Source of the DNA: Ignelater luminosus
Taxonomy: Eukaryota; Arthropoda; Insecta; Coleoptera; Elateridae
Assembly (NCBI GenBank): GCA_011009095.1
Contig: VTPC01003677.1
Span: 124,001 to 188,000 of the forward strand
DNA length: 64,000 nt
Direction of reading: 5' to 3'
Shown: positions 48,607-60,054 of the stretch, piece after piece
Position numbering within the stretch: the stretch's first letter is position 1
How the letters are laid out: every line of letters begins with the position of its first letter
The notes under the pieces: generated by a model
Seen by the model: the letters and a program-made list of their open reading frames with translations, nothing else
Databases searched by the model: none
Told to the model about the DNA's origin: nothing
Made by a program: the position numbers and the translations under genes

Positions 48607-48899
48607 TGTTACGTCCACAGCCCATGCCAGGAAGTGGTCTTTTCCCATTTTCCAAGGCAAACAAAATAGAATTGTCACTTCTAAAAATTAACAAAATAAA
48701 AAAAATTATCCCCTTTTCTCTAAAATTAATATCCCCTTGTCTCTCAAAATAAAACCAAAAGACTTGAAAGTATAGATTGTGCCAACCTCAACGTTCTCTG
48801 TGTGTACCTGCTAGCAAAAAGAAGATTAGCAAAATCCCTAGATAAGTAAAGCAAAACTACACCCAATAGGAATAATGGTGAGTCACCTTCCTGGCATCT
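48607..48899 (+). repeat. Possible BEL/Pao 3' LTR
   Basis: A G-rich tract (GGTGGGCAGTA) leads into TGTTACGTCC at 48607, the style of a BEL polypurine tract and LTR start. An 11-bp inverted repeat (ATGCCAGGAAG, 48624-48634 and 48887-48897) lies inside. The right end is uncertain and there is no second LTR to confirm it. Confidence 0.4.
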
Positions 48900-49445
48900 T
48901 TTTTATGTATTGCAGTTTTTTTAAATTAATACTCGTACGAAACAGCGCTTCTCATGTAAGTGTTTTACAAGTTTTACTGAAACATCAAGTAAGTAATTAT
49001 GCAAACTATTTAGATATTATAATTCTACATATATTAAAGTACAATAAAATATAAAATTTAAGTTTTTTAATAATGCATTGTTTTTGTATAAAATTCTTAG
49101 ATTATCCTATGCTTTTGTGTAATTTTGTCCACTTGCAGTTATGTGACTTGGACTAGACCAAATTACACGGACATATTGCAATATTTGAGGAAAATCTGTT
49201 TTTTTTTTGTAGAAATGACTACAAGAGAAGCTAGAAAAGCTGTAACGGTCACTCTTTGCTACCGCTCCATGTGGTTGCTCAATCTGAACTTTCAGTGTGT
49301 TTTTGAATTTTTTTGATAGTTCTTCTCGGTTGAAGAGATGATTGTGCCAAATAGTTTAGTACTGAGAGGTCAACTACATAATTTGGCTTCTTAGCAACTT
49401 AGTTGTAAAATGTTTTCTCCATATCTCTAGTATCTCTCTGGTTTC
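48900..49445. other. Unassigned spacer
   Basis: AT-rich with no recognised coding or repeat signal. Confidence 0.4.
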
Positions 49446-49449
49446 CGTT

Positions 49450-50140
49450 TTTAGTTGTTTGTTTTTGTTTATCAGTTCTATTATTATCTCTTTATTTCTA
49501 CCTCTAAGGTTTCATATTTTCTTCCAAAACTTTCTAATGTTAGTCTTATAGCTAATATCCAATTTTTCACCAAATTTCCTCGTTATCTTTCTTTGCTTCT
49601 CCTACTAATCTTTTCGCCTCTTTCCTGTGTTTTATATATTCTGATTTATCATGCTCTTCTTTGGTTCTGTTATATTTTTCCGTTTTACTGCTTTTTTTAT
49701 GTTTGTATTCTACCATCTTGTTCATTTGTATTCGGTGTTTATTGTTGGTTTTTCGCATATTTGTTAAGCTGACTCAATTACTCTTTTTTAAATGCTTCCT
49801 ATCTGTCCGCTATGTTTTATGTTTCTCTGTTTTCTTCATGTTTCCGGAATCTTTTGTCTAGTTTGTTTTGATAATTGTTTTGTTCTTCCCTGTTATTTAA
49901 CTTGTTAATTTTAATTTCCGCGTGTCTTGTTTTGTTCCTCCGTTCTAGTTTCCTCCAGCAAGTTTCCTCTGTCACTAACCTATGTGGTAATCCCATCTTT
50001 GAATTGGGGTCTGTTTTGATATTCCAATTTTCTTGTGAATACTATGTAGTTTATGATGCTCTTTGCCCCCCCTTCCTTCAGCAATATACGTGTATTTTCC
50101 ATGTATGGGTTGATTTCAGAAGAAATTTCCTATTCAGGGT
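49450..50140 (-). pseudogene. LINE endonuclease and linker fragment
   Basis: Minus strand: AKSIINYIVFTRKLEYQ (endonuclease C-terminal block) and later KTEKYNRTKEEHDKSEYIKH with RKEAKRLVGEAKK, a linker seen between endonuclease and RT in LINEs like 36395-39085. No RT follows; it stops at about 49450. Heavily decayed. Confidence 0.65.
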
Positions 50141-50149
50141 GCGACGTTT

Positions 50150-52485
50150 AATTTAGTGAAGATGTTCTTTGCAACCCTAGGTAAAGATCGCACGGCGGAC
50201 GGCTTGCAAAATTGTAAGATTGTTGTTGCATCAGTCTATACAGCACCACACGTTGACTGTAAATTATTTTTAAACGAGATTGAAAATTCATATTCTTTGT
50301 GTTTACCTTTAACTGATAAAGCTTTTTGTCTCGGTGATTTTAATATAGATTTGCTTGAATATGAAGGTACTCCTACAACGTTCTTTCATGCCTTTTGTAA
50401 CTTTTTAGGACTTACTCAGATTATAAGCCAACCAACCAGGCTAACGAGATCTACGACAACACTTCTTGATCTAATACTTGTGTCGGATGCCGACACAGTA
50501 AAGGACTCAGGCATAATCTCCTGTTGTTTTTCGGACCACGACATGGTGTTTTGTACTCTCGCGATTCAAGGTTCAAAGAAACTGAAATTTGTTCATTCAT
50601 ATAGAAATTTTAATGCAATTGACATCGACTCGTTTCAAAATGATCTTAGATTAATTCCTTTTCAAAATATCTTAACATTAAATAATATTAACGATAAAAT
50701 TGATTTCTTTAACACATATATTACACGATTATTTGATAAACGTGCTCCAGTTACGCGTAAATTCACTAAACATGCTGCACCGTGGATAATCGACAACATC
50801 AAATTGCTAATATCACTTAGAGATAAAGCTAAAGCGAGATACAGAAAAACTAAATAATAGGACATTGGAATTACTACAAAGAACAATTCAAAATGAAAAA
50901 GAGCATATTTCAATTACGTTTCGGCCAGAAGCAACAACAGGGAACTGTGGGAAAACATTTAGGTATTGGTAGCAATGAGCAAGTTCAGATTCCTTCGACT
51001 TTAAGTAATGTTAATGAAATTAATGATTATTTTGTTAATTGTATTTCAGTTATTGATAATACTAATTCACCAGAACCTTTACGTTTTAATGACGAAGGTA
51101 CTGATATTAAATTGACTTTCAATGCTGTAAATCGTAATATTGTAAATAAACTTATTGGTGATATTACTTCAAATGCAACTGGCTATGATAAAATTAACAT
51201 AAAAATGATTAAGTTGTGTTGTACTTATATTTTACCGTATATTACTCATATACTAAACCATTGTATAGTTCATAGTACTTATCCTAGTCAGGGGAAACAT
51301 GCTATCATTAAACCTATTAAACCTATACCTAAAGTAAAAAATCCCATTGAATTTAAAGATCTTAGACCAATAAGCTTACTTTCAGTGCTTTCCAAATTGT
51401 TCGAGAAACTTATATTCACTCAATTATCGTCTTACCTTAATGAACACAATATCTTACCAGAGGTTCAATCGGGGTTTAGGGTTGGTTATAGCTCCACGAC
51501 TGCTTTACTAAAAGTTTCTGACGACATTTTGACGTCTGCAGATAATGGAAAAATTACTATTCTTGTTTTTAGTAAAGCATTCGATACAGTTAACCATGGC
51601 ATTTTAATAAAGATATTAAAACATATAGGTTTGGGTGAGAACGCTATACTATTATTTAGTCAATATCTATCAAACCGAATTCAGAGTGTTTCACTAAACG
51701 GTAATACTTTGGAATCTTTGGTGGTTATACAGGGAGTGTCTCAATGGTCTATCTTGGGTCCTTTATTGTATTCTATTTAAACTTCTGTGCTTATTAAAGA
51801 AATTAGTGGTTGCTCCGTACATGTCTATGCTGATGACACACAACTTTATTACTCATTCTGTCCGGCAGATTGGTTACAAGGTAATCAACTAATTAATTCC
51901 TAATTGCAATTCATTCACGAAGCATTCAATCAATTGTGTTTAAAAATTAATCCAAATAAATCTGCTGTCTTGATTTTTAGTGATAAGAATATGTGCAACA
52001 TAATTCCTTTATTAAATATTTACATGAATAATGAAAAGATTCCTATTTTGAATCAAACTAAGAGTTTAGGATTAATCATGGATAATTCTTTTAGATTTAA
52101 GGATCACATATCTAACTACACCTCTAGAGTTTATCAGAATTTACGTAAAATTTTTTCTCATAGATCTAGTTTAAATATTGAAACAAAAAACGTCTCTGTG
52201 AAGCATTCGTATTGTCTCAGTTTAACTACTGTGTTCCTGTTTACCATGCAGCATTGGATAATGTTACCTCGGGAAGAATACAAAAAGTTCAGAACTTATG
52301 CTTAAGATACGTGTATGGGATCAAGAAATACGATCATATAAGTCATAAGCTCGTTGATTCTGGTTGGTTATCAATGGAGAATAGACGTATTTTACAGACA
52401 TTATGTCTTTATCATAATACAATAAAATACAAGCATCCACCCTATTTATATAACAAAATAACGTTTAGAACTGATGTTCATAATA
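50150..52485 (+). pseudogene. CR1/L2-like LINE, endonuclease and RT (5' part)
   Basis: Endonuclease at 50156-50857: VASVYTAPHVDCKLFLNEIE, FCLGDFNIDLLEY, SQPTRLTRSTTTLLDLIL, SCCFSDHDMVFC (SDH intact). RT at 50893-52305: SNATGYDKINIKMIKL, FKDLRPISLLSVLSKLFEKL, QSGFRVGYSSTTALLKVSDD, SKAFDTVNHGILIKILKHIG, QGVSQWSILGPLLYSI-stop, an intact YADD (VHVYADDTQLYY, about 51820), SLGLIMDNSFRFKDHISNY. After 52190 the protein continues in another frame (SQFNYCVPVYHAALDNVTSG), consistent with one A missing from an A run at about 52185. ORF1 and the endonuclease start are missing. The element resumes at 53812 beyond an inserted transposon. Confidence 0.88.
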
Positions 52486-53809
52486 CAGGGTGCGGCAGCA
52501 TAACTTCCTTTTTTAAAATGCGCGCCATTCAGTTAGTTGATGTCATAGCGCAGCGCTAGTGGTCTCGTTCAAGAGGGGGTACTGTAAAGTTTTGTCCCGA
52601 CACGGTTCAGTCGCCATCATGCGTTGGAATAGTGAGGAGCGTGCCTTTGCCGTTGAGGCCTACTTTTCAAGCGGATGTTCGGTTATTGCAACACAGCGTG
52701 CATTTCGGAATCGCTTTAATTTAGCCCCGTTGGCTCCCGTGCCAGACCGCAAATCAATTGTTACATGGGTCACTACATTCAGACAAACTGCAAGTGCAAC
52801 AAAAAGAAGAACTGGAGTCCCTCGGCCCGTTAGATCACCTGAGAACATTGAAGCAGTGAGAGCGTCAATGTTGCGATCACCACGGCGTTCTGCGCGCAAA
52901 CACGCATCTGCCCTTAGACTATCCGATCGTTCTGTGAGAAGAATTCTTCGTGATGATCTTCATTTTCATCCCTATAAGATGGCGATAGTGCAGGAACTTT
53001 CAGAACGTGACTTCAATTCTCGGATGAACGCGTGTGAGCTTCTTCTTGATGTCGTTCCCGAGGGTGCTATTGTTTTTTTTTAGCGATGAAGCCCATTTTC
53101 ATTTGTGTGGGTCGGTTAACAAACAAAACATGCGCTACTGGGCTGACACCAACCCTCGAGAATTGCATCAAAGGCCTTTGCATTCACCCAAAGTCACAGT
53201 GTGGTGTGCAATTTCCTCAGCTGGAATTATTGGTCCCTGGTTTTTTTTGAGGAAAATGAGGTTACAGTGACAGTGAATTCGGACCGGTATGTAAACATGC
53301 TACAGAATTTTTTTTTCCCACGGCTAGAAGAGTTGGATTTGGGGGACACTTGGTTCCAACAAGACGGTGCAACAGCACACACTTCAAGAGCATCGATGGC
53401 TGTTTTGAGGGAACACTTTCCAGAGCGCCTTATCTCAATTAGAGGCGATTTGGAATGGCCGGCACGCTCTCCCGATCTGTCCCCTTGTGATTTTTTTCTA
53501 TGGGGTTTTTTGAAATCCCGTGTTTATGTGAACCGTCCAAGAACCCTACAAGATTTGAAGACCAACATCCAAGAAGAAATTGCCAACATAACACCTGCTA
53601 TGCTAACAAGAGTCATGACAAACGCCAGAAATCGGTTTACGCAATGTATGGAGAATGGGGGACGTCACCTAACAGATTTGATCTTCACAACAATGTAAAT
53701 AAAAACTTTAGACATGTACCTACATTATAAAAAATAAATAAATATTTTCCGATGCATACAATAGTTTTTATTGAGTTTTGAAAAAAGGAAGTTATGCTGC
53801 CGCACCCTG
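52486..53809 (+). mobile_element. Tc1/mariner-superfamily element, D,D41D type (1324 bp)
   Basis: Flanked by TA (52484-52485 and 53810-53811). The first 29 bases, beginning CAGGGTGCGGCAGC and ending in six T, are a perfect inverted repeat of the last 29. It splits the LINE reading frame cleanly: removing the element and one TA restores HNISTRFRG. The perfect ends indicate recent insertion. Confidence 0.95.
52619..53698 (+). pseudogene. D,D41D transposase, two poly-T frameshifts
   Basis: Starts MRWNSEERAFAVEAYF at 52619. An N-terminal helix-turn-helix region (CSVIATQRAFRNRFN, PDRKSIVTWVTTFRQTASAT) and a second one (SVRRILRDDLHFHPYKM) are followed by the catalytic core: SDEAHFHLCG, WFQQDGATAHTSR and SPDLSPCDFFLWG. 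Forty-one residues separate the last two catalytic Asp, as in the DD41D (rosa/Visitor-like) group. The frame breaks twice, each time in a T run: nine T at about 53073-53081 (eight expected, VFFSDEAH) and eight T at about 53241-53248 (GPWFFEENE). The remainder is intact to TTM-stop. Either a young pseudogene or an assembly artefact. Confidence 0.9.
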
Positions 53810-53811
53810 TA

Positions 53812-54320
53812 TATCTACAAGATTTCGAGGTAAAATTTCACTTCCTCATCATAGAACGTCTATTTTTGAAAGATCTTTCACGTTTCAGATTTATAAATTG
53901 TATAATGATATATCTGATGAAGTAAAATGTTGCTCATCTATTTTATTTAAACATAGAGTACGTAAGGAATTATTTAATAAGCAATGTAATTATACTTCAC
54001 TTCTTTGTTGTCATCTAGAATGCTACGGTTTAGGTGCACTTTCTTTATTTCTTTATTACTTCTGAACATACTGTATAGTATACTGTTATATTTAGTCATG
54101 TCATTACAGAATATATAAGATTAGTCATAGATTTAGTGGAAAAACTATTTTAGGCATTTTTTTCTTATAGGAAAGTTGTTTAATATCAGGGTTTAAGTGG
54201 TAGAGCAGTCACGACTGAACCTCACCCTGTGATTGCACCCCAATTACTTTAAGTTTTGTAAGTTAGAAAATTGTATTTTATGTCTGGAGTGAGCAATAAA
54301 GTTCTATTATTATTATTAAA
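53812..54320 (+). pseudogene. CR1/L2-like LINE, C-terminal end and 3' tail
   Basis: Resumes the LINE protein with STRFRGKISLPHHRTSIFER and SFTFQIYKLYNDISDEVKCC, ending at a TGA near 54063. The 3' untranslated region ends in GTGAGCAATAAAG and a (TTA)n tail near 54300-54316, a common LINE end in this group. Confidence 0.85.
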
Positions 54321-54629
54321 TGCAAATTAGTTTAAGACAGTTACTTGCGGTCAAACACGTAGAAAAGAGTAAGTTTCTCCATCTTTCGCGCTTACCAATA
54401 AATGCAATTCTACCGTCATCACCGCGAATCATTTTATCGAGGGGAACCGACGCCGAAAGATGGCTTCCGTTTAACGCCTCTTCTCGCTTGAGAATTTTCA
54501 AAAAGTCTAGCTTGAGCTCTCGACAAAAACGCAATGCGTTCCTTGCGTTCTCTAATACCTGGAGATTTTACCCTTGGGAATTTTTGAAGTCGCGAGATCC
54601 AATAGTTTGGCTAAAACTACCGAGGTTAT
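54321..54629. other. Unassigned GC-richer segment
   Basis: Less AT-rich than its neighbours. The minus strand is open from 54534 to 54316 (LDFLKILKREEALNGSHLSA...), no family recognised. It sits exactly between the LINE tail and the P450 inverted copy. Confidence 0.3.
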
Positions 54630-55458
54630 ATAACGTAAGAGTTTGTTTTTGTTGCTGTACTAAACAGAAATTTTTCACATTATTAGGTTTTTCGCATCCG
54701 TAAACCCAAAACTGGCCGAATATCACTTACACCATTAATATTTTTCTTACTTAACATAAAAGGCATTATTGTTTCTTCGGCCGTTACTATTCTAAATTTT
54801 GATAAAATATGAAAAATTATGACTTTGTTCACCAACAATGCAAACCGTGAAGCTGAAACGTTTAATTCTTTTAGTTTATAAACTAATCTAAAAATTATAT
54901 AATCGATTACCAATACAACCTCGTGGTCCAATTCCGAACGGTATAAATGTGTAGAGTTGTATCCTCTCTTTATTCTTATCGGGATCGAATTTTGTTGGAT
55001 TTGGGAAATATTTAGAATCTCTATGTAAAGCATAAATGGGCAACCACAAGTATGTTCCAACATTCACTTGTAAAGGTTTTTTACAAATTTGTCTTGATAT
55101 ATAGCTAATTCGTAAGCTAGAACAGCCAGAAGGTTTGCTGGTGTGTCAAAACTTGCCAGAAACAATCCTGCGACTTGACTTAATATAGCTTCATCAATAA
55201 GCGTCTCTTTTTGTTTGTCGCATTTCATTAAGGACTGTATTAAATTCTTACGATCAAACTCACACTTTCTTCTTAACCTTAATGTATTGCACAATGCTTT
55301 TTTAAAATCTCAACATCTTCTTCTTTAACAAACGCAGTTTTTAAAAGCTGTAATTGTAATAATGTTGTATTGCAGAAATAAGAGAACATTCTTACTTACC
55401 TTCATTATCGTAGGAAATGCAAAATATCCAAAGTATTTTAAATATGATAAAAGAGTTT
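54630..55458 (-). pseudogene. CYP9-like P450 partial inverted copy
   Basis: Matches 56771-57863 in reverse orientation at high identity, covering the helix I exon (LSQVAGLFLASFDTPANLLA), the haem exon (IPFGIGPRGCIGNRLY) and the last exon (ASRFALLVNKVIIFHIL). About 250 bp between AIYQDK and KPLQVNVGT are deleted, removing the helix K ExxR, and 12 bp are deleted at DPERFADKNKE so the ERFA of the PERF motif is gone. It cannot encode a P450. The copy starts in the middle of the gene, so it arose by partial duplication, not by loss of a whole gene. Confidence 0.9.
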
Positions 55459-56060
55459 CGGTAGTTACAAAACCCCTGTATAATTCAAAATAGTTTTAGG
55501 TTATGCTTCCAGATTCACAATGTCGCTCTCTGCTCTTAATTGTTTTCTATCTTCTAACATACAGCTATCATATTACTACAACGGAATCTTGGACCACCCT
55601 GTATGTATTATTATGTCAGTTTATGATAAGTTACAAAAAAGGTTGTACGAAACATTGTAAACTCCATTTTGTGTCATTTAAAAAAAAATAAATTTTTTAA
55701 TAATCGATCGAAAATCGATAACAAAAATATTACATGAAAAATGATAGATTTAAATTCCTGTCGGTATATGCATAACATAATTCAATGGGAAAAATTACAT
55801 TTTACATTCCATGCTAAAATAATATAGAATTTACAAGGCTGCAAAGGATAATAAACTCCACGTGCTTATCAGGATAAACAGGGCGTAACTTCTTCGTTGC
55901 AAACATTTATCATTCACATAAATTATAGAATTACATCATAAATTAAATAAAATTAAAGCTAATGAGTAACTAATTAGATGAGTTCGTGTTAGTTAATGAT
56001 GAGAAAATGTATTTAAGTCCAGGTTGATATTTTATAATTACAAAACAGTGTCAACTCAAG
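55459..56060. other. Spacer between the inverted P450 copies
   Basis: AT-rich. A TATTTAA near 56010 could be the old promoter of the plus-strand P450. Nothing else seen. Confidence 0.4.
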
Positions 56061-56068
56061 TTTTGAAA

Positions 56069-57815
56069 ATGCTGTTGATTTTAGTATTTGGTTAACTTGT
56101 TTTGTTATTTTATATTCAAGTTTTTCTACCCTATATTTATTGGAGAAAAAAGAAGATTCCTCACGTAAAACCATGGCCAGTAGTAGGAAACATGCTGGAA
56201 AATTTCCTTGGTGCCCGTTTGTTTGGCCATATTATACAAGATATGTACAAGAAATTTCCAGATAAAAGGTGAATTTCTTTCTGTTGCATTTATTTGATAC
56301 AGAGAAGTTTGTTTTCAGATATTTTGGATTTTATCATTATTCAAAACCCATAATAGTGTTACGTGATCCGGATTTGATAAAACAAATTTGGGTGACTGAC
56401 TTTTATGCGTTTGTGGATCATGCACCATTTTTACCGGAAGATACAGATGCACTGAGCAATAGTACGCTCCTTTTAATGAAAGGTTACCACAATAATACTC
56501 GTAATAGTACAAATATTTTTATTGTTCAAACTTTAATTTTCAGGAGACGAGTGGCAAAACATGAGAGCTACTTTAAGTTATGCCTTTACTTCTGCCAAAT
56601 TGAAAGAACTGTTTCCTTTGTTGATGAAATGCTCCAACACTTTCCTGTTACATTTTACAAATCAAAGTGAACTAATTAAAATTAATACCAGAGACATCTT
56701 TTCACGTAGTACTAACGATATTGGCGCTAGTTTTGCACTTGGTATTGAGTTAGAAAAAAAAAGAACTATGGCTACCGAAACTCCTTGATCATATTTAAAA
56801 TACTTTGGATATTCTGCATTTTTTACGATAATGAGGGTAAGTAAGAATGTTCTCATATTTCTGCAATACAACATTGTTACAATTACAGCTTTTAAAAATT
56901 ACGTTTGTTAAAGAAGCAGATGTTGAGATTTTAAAAAAGCATGTGTGCAATACATTAAAGTTAAGAAGAAAGTGTGAGCTTGATCGTAAGAACTTAATAC
57001 AATTCTTAATGGAATGCGACAAACAAAAAGAGATGCTTACTGATGAAGCTATATTAAGTCAAGTCGCAGGATTGTTTTTGGCAAGTTTTGACACACCAGC
57101 AAACCTTCTGGCTGTTCTAGCTTACGAATTAGCTATAAATCAAGACATTCAAGACAAATTAATAAAAGAAGTTGATGAAATATTAAAGAAGTGCACAAAT
57201 GAATTAAGTTACCAAGAAATATAGAACATGACATACATGCACATGGTCGTTTCAGGTAAAACAATATTGGTATATTTACAATTAGAATTAGGAATTGTAT
57301 TGCCCTTCTTGATCACAGAAACGTTGCGTTTGTGGCCAACTACTACATTTACCGATAGAGTGTCTGTAAAACCCTATATGATACAGCCAAAAACAGAAAA
57401 CGAAAAACCTTTACAAGTGGATGTTGGAACCTACTTTTGGTTGCCCATTTATGCTTTACATAGAGATCCTAAATATTTCCCAAATCCAACAAAATTCGAT
57501 CCCGAAAGGTTTGCCGATAAGAATAAAGAGAAAATACAACCTTACACATTTATACCGTTCGGAATTGGACCACGAGGTTGTATTGGTAATCGATTATATT
57601 ATCTTTAGATTTGTTCAAAAACTAAAAACTTAAATGTTTCAGCTTCACGGTTTGCATTGTTGGAGACCAAAGTCATAATTTTTCATATTTTATCAAAATT
57701 TAGAATAGCAACGGTTGAAGAAACAGAAATGCCTTTTATGCTAAGTAAGAAAAGTATTAATGCTGTAAGTGATAGTGGGCCAGTTTTAGGATTACAAATG
57801 CGAAAAACTCAATAA
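56069..57815 (+). pseudogene. CYP9-like P450 pseudogene
   Basis: Exon 1 56069-56268 (MLLILVFG-stop, codon 9 is TAA; then PHVKPWPVVGN), exon 2 56319-56482 (YFGFYHYSKPIIVLRDPDLI), exon 3 from 56544 (GDEWQNMRATLSYAFTSAKL). After GIELEKKRTMATETP there is a stop, and roughly 90 residues of the family are missing. Later exons carry helix I ASFDTPANLL, SYQEI-stop-NMTYMHMVVS (Gln codon changed to TAG), helix K ETLRLWP, DPERF, haem PFGIGPRGCIG and the last exon to QMRKTQ. Two stops and the internal deletion make it non-functional. Its relation to the intact CYP9 gene at 28854 is paralogous: the same exon borders, clearly different sequence. Confidence 0.9.
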
Positions 57816-57864
57816 TGTGATAAAAATTCTGTTTAGTACAACAACAGAAACAAACTCTTACAGA

Positions 57865-59250
57865 TTACCGTAGTATTTTCTACAGGATGTCTATATATTG
57901 TAGAACATATACGGAATATTAATCCACTGAAACTGTAATGAATAAAACACTGACAATAATAATTAAGCGCAATTTATTTATTCGTCGTTTTAACAATACG
58001 ACTATAACGAGTTTCTACTACTCAGTTTACAAAAGAACTAGCTGTTTGAGCAGTATCAAGTTCTGTGTCAGAGTCCGAAGTTCGAAACAAACGACTTCGA
58101 AAGGAAAAATCTTTATTAGCTGTACATAACTATACCAATCTGACGGAACCGTCTCCCCGTGGTCGGAAACCAGTAAAAAGCGGCCAAAACTCTAAAAAAT
58201 GAATCTACGCAGAATGAAATTTAAATGTATTTATATTTACAACTAAACATTCAAAAATTAGTATTCGTAATTAATTTATGCATATTACAATACATTGTGT
58301 TATAAATAATACTTTAAACGTAGTGCTTTTACATACTAGCATACATACTAAGCCAAATTTTAACCATTGCTTTGAAGGTGTGTATTTCCTAAATTAAAAA
58401 AGTGTCAAGATTGTCTGCTGTACTCATGAAATAGTCTTTCAAGCACGATGCAATATCATAGTTACTGCAATTTTGTAATATGATTTTAGTAAAAAATTCA
58501 ATGTTCATAGTTAGCTGAACAATGTTCGAGTTTTCTTTATTCATCTTGAAATTTGAAAATGTTATCCCCTATGGTCCAATGTGAATTTATGTTGTAATAT
58601 GAGAAAAAATTTATATTTTTTAAGGAAGTAAACATCAGCTGCGGAAATTTGATGGTCTTTTAGTAATCGATAAAAAGAACAAGCAGAAATACATTTAAAT
58701 TTATCTATTATTAAATATTCTGTATAAATTCAATTTATTATGCTTTTAGAGTCTTAAATTTGTAGTTAATGTAGAGCGCATTCGTTTTTTGTTTCAAAAA
58801 AATAGTAAAAGTATAAACATCAATAGTTATTTGTAAGTGCTAAATGAGGCCCGGGGCGGACCACCTCCGCCCGGCCCCCGCCTCCCCATAGGTACGCCAC
58901 TGACCAAATGTTTAAAAATAAACTTTTTTAGTCAAAAATGAAACCCGATACTTTGGTATTGGTGAGCTAATTTTAGAATAAAACATCTGGGAATGCAAAG
59001 CATAACCACAACGAATTCCGTTTTGTTACTTTTTTAAAATTTTGGCGGTTATTTTGACCATGTTCCCTAGATGATATCAAAAAGATAAAACTACATGTTT
59101 CTCTTATTTCTTGATGTAAAATACGATTCTAAAGTAAAAAAAAACTTTTGAGAATTTTTCAAATTTTGGCGGCCAAAAAATGAAGACAGCACATTGTTTT
59201 TAGTTTTTGATGTAGAATCCAAATCTGATGTCAAAATTTCAAAATTTAAA
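57865..59250. other. Intergenic, no gene recognised
   Basis: AT-rich apart from a GC-rich 45-bp patch at 58851-58903 that reads, on the minus strand, CAGTGGCGTACCTATGGGG, the form of some hAT/MITE ends. No partner end was found. Confidence 0.4.
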
Positions 59251-59256
59251 AAATGC

Positions 59257-59288
59257 GGACGGACGGACGGACGGACAGACAGACAGAC
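59257..59288. repeat. (GGAC)5(AGAC)3 microsatellite
   Basis: Perfect tetranucleotide runs, five GGAC then three AGAC. Confidence 0.95.
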
Positions 59289-59580
59289 TTTGCAAATTCA
59301 GTAAGGATTCCTTTGGAGTTCGTTGAAAACGACTAAGTTACAAATTTACTCGAAAATCAGATTGCCATGTTTGAACTACACCCGCAAACTAAGCGAACAC
59401 GATTCTTTTTAACAAATTTGAAACTCAGTCACTTTTTTTAATGAAAAACAATTAAAAATGCTGTCAGTATGAATATTATATTTGATACTTTGTGCAGTGT
59501 AATAATTTAGAAAAACCACTTAATATTCGTCTACAAAATATGCAACAAATAGCAGGAAGACAAATAAATAAGGAAAGAAA

Positions 59581-60050
59581 TTCGATCTCGATTATCTCGA
59601 AAAATATTCGAGATATCGAAATACCGATTATGTGTTTGTAATCAGGAGAACATTCTAAGTTGATTTCATATATAACATGTCATGTAAAGTTACGGCAACA
59701 TGACAACAGACCAACAGACAGACTATGCCGAAAAATGGCCATCTTCGATCTCGATTATCTAGAAAACTATTCGAGATATCGAAATTTCGATTATGTATCT
59801 GTAGTCAGAAGAACATTCGAAGTTGATTTCATATATAACATGTCATGTAAAGTTACGGCAACGTGACAACAGACCAACAGACAGACTATGCCGAAAAATC
59901 GCCATCTTCGATCTCGATTATCTCGAAAACTATTCGAGATATCGAAATACCGATTATGTATCTGTAATTAGGAAAACATTCTAAGTTGATTTTATATATA
60001 ACATGTCCTGTAAAGTTACGGTAACATGACAACAGACCAACAGACAGACG
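59581..60050. repeat. 163-bp tandem repeat, 2.9 copies
   Basis: Units start at TTCGATCTCG 59581, 59744 and 59907, exactly 163 bases apart; the third lacks its last 20 bases or so. Each unit holds a short hairpin or imperfect palindrome (ATCTCGA and TCGAGAT around a 7-base loop, for example 59594-59614; unit 2 has ATCTAGA) and a CAGACAGAC tail. Units differ by only a few bases. Confidence 0.93.
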
Positions 60051-60054
60051 GAAT

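Noticed and set aside
49455..50156. Phe/Leu-rich plus-strand frames resembling multi-pass membrane proteins
   Set aside because: Antisense shadows of a LINE endonuclease/linker fragment.
54683..55063. 126-codon minus-strand frame as a separate gene
   Set aside because: It mixes the wrong frame of the P450 haem region with intron; the true P450 reading is in other frames.
59581..60050. CRISPR array
   Set aside because: Three 163-bp direct units with no alternation of short repeats and unique spacers; eukaryotic context. It is a tandem repeat.
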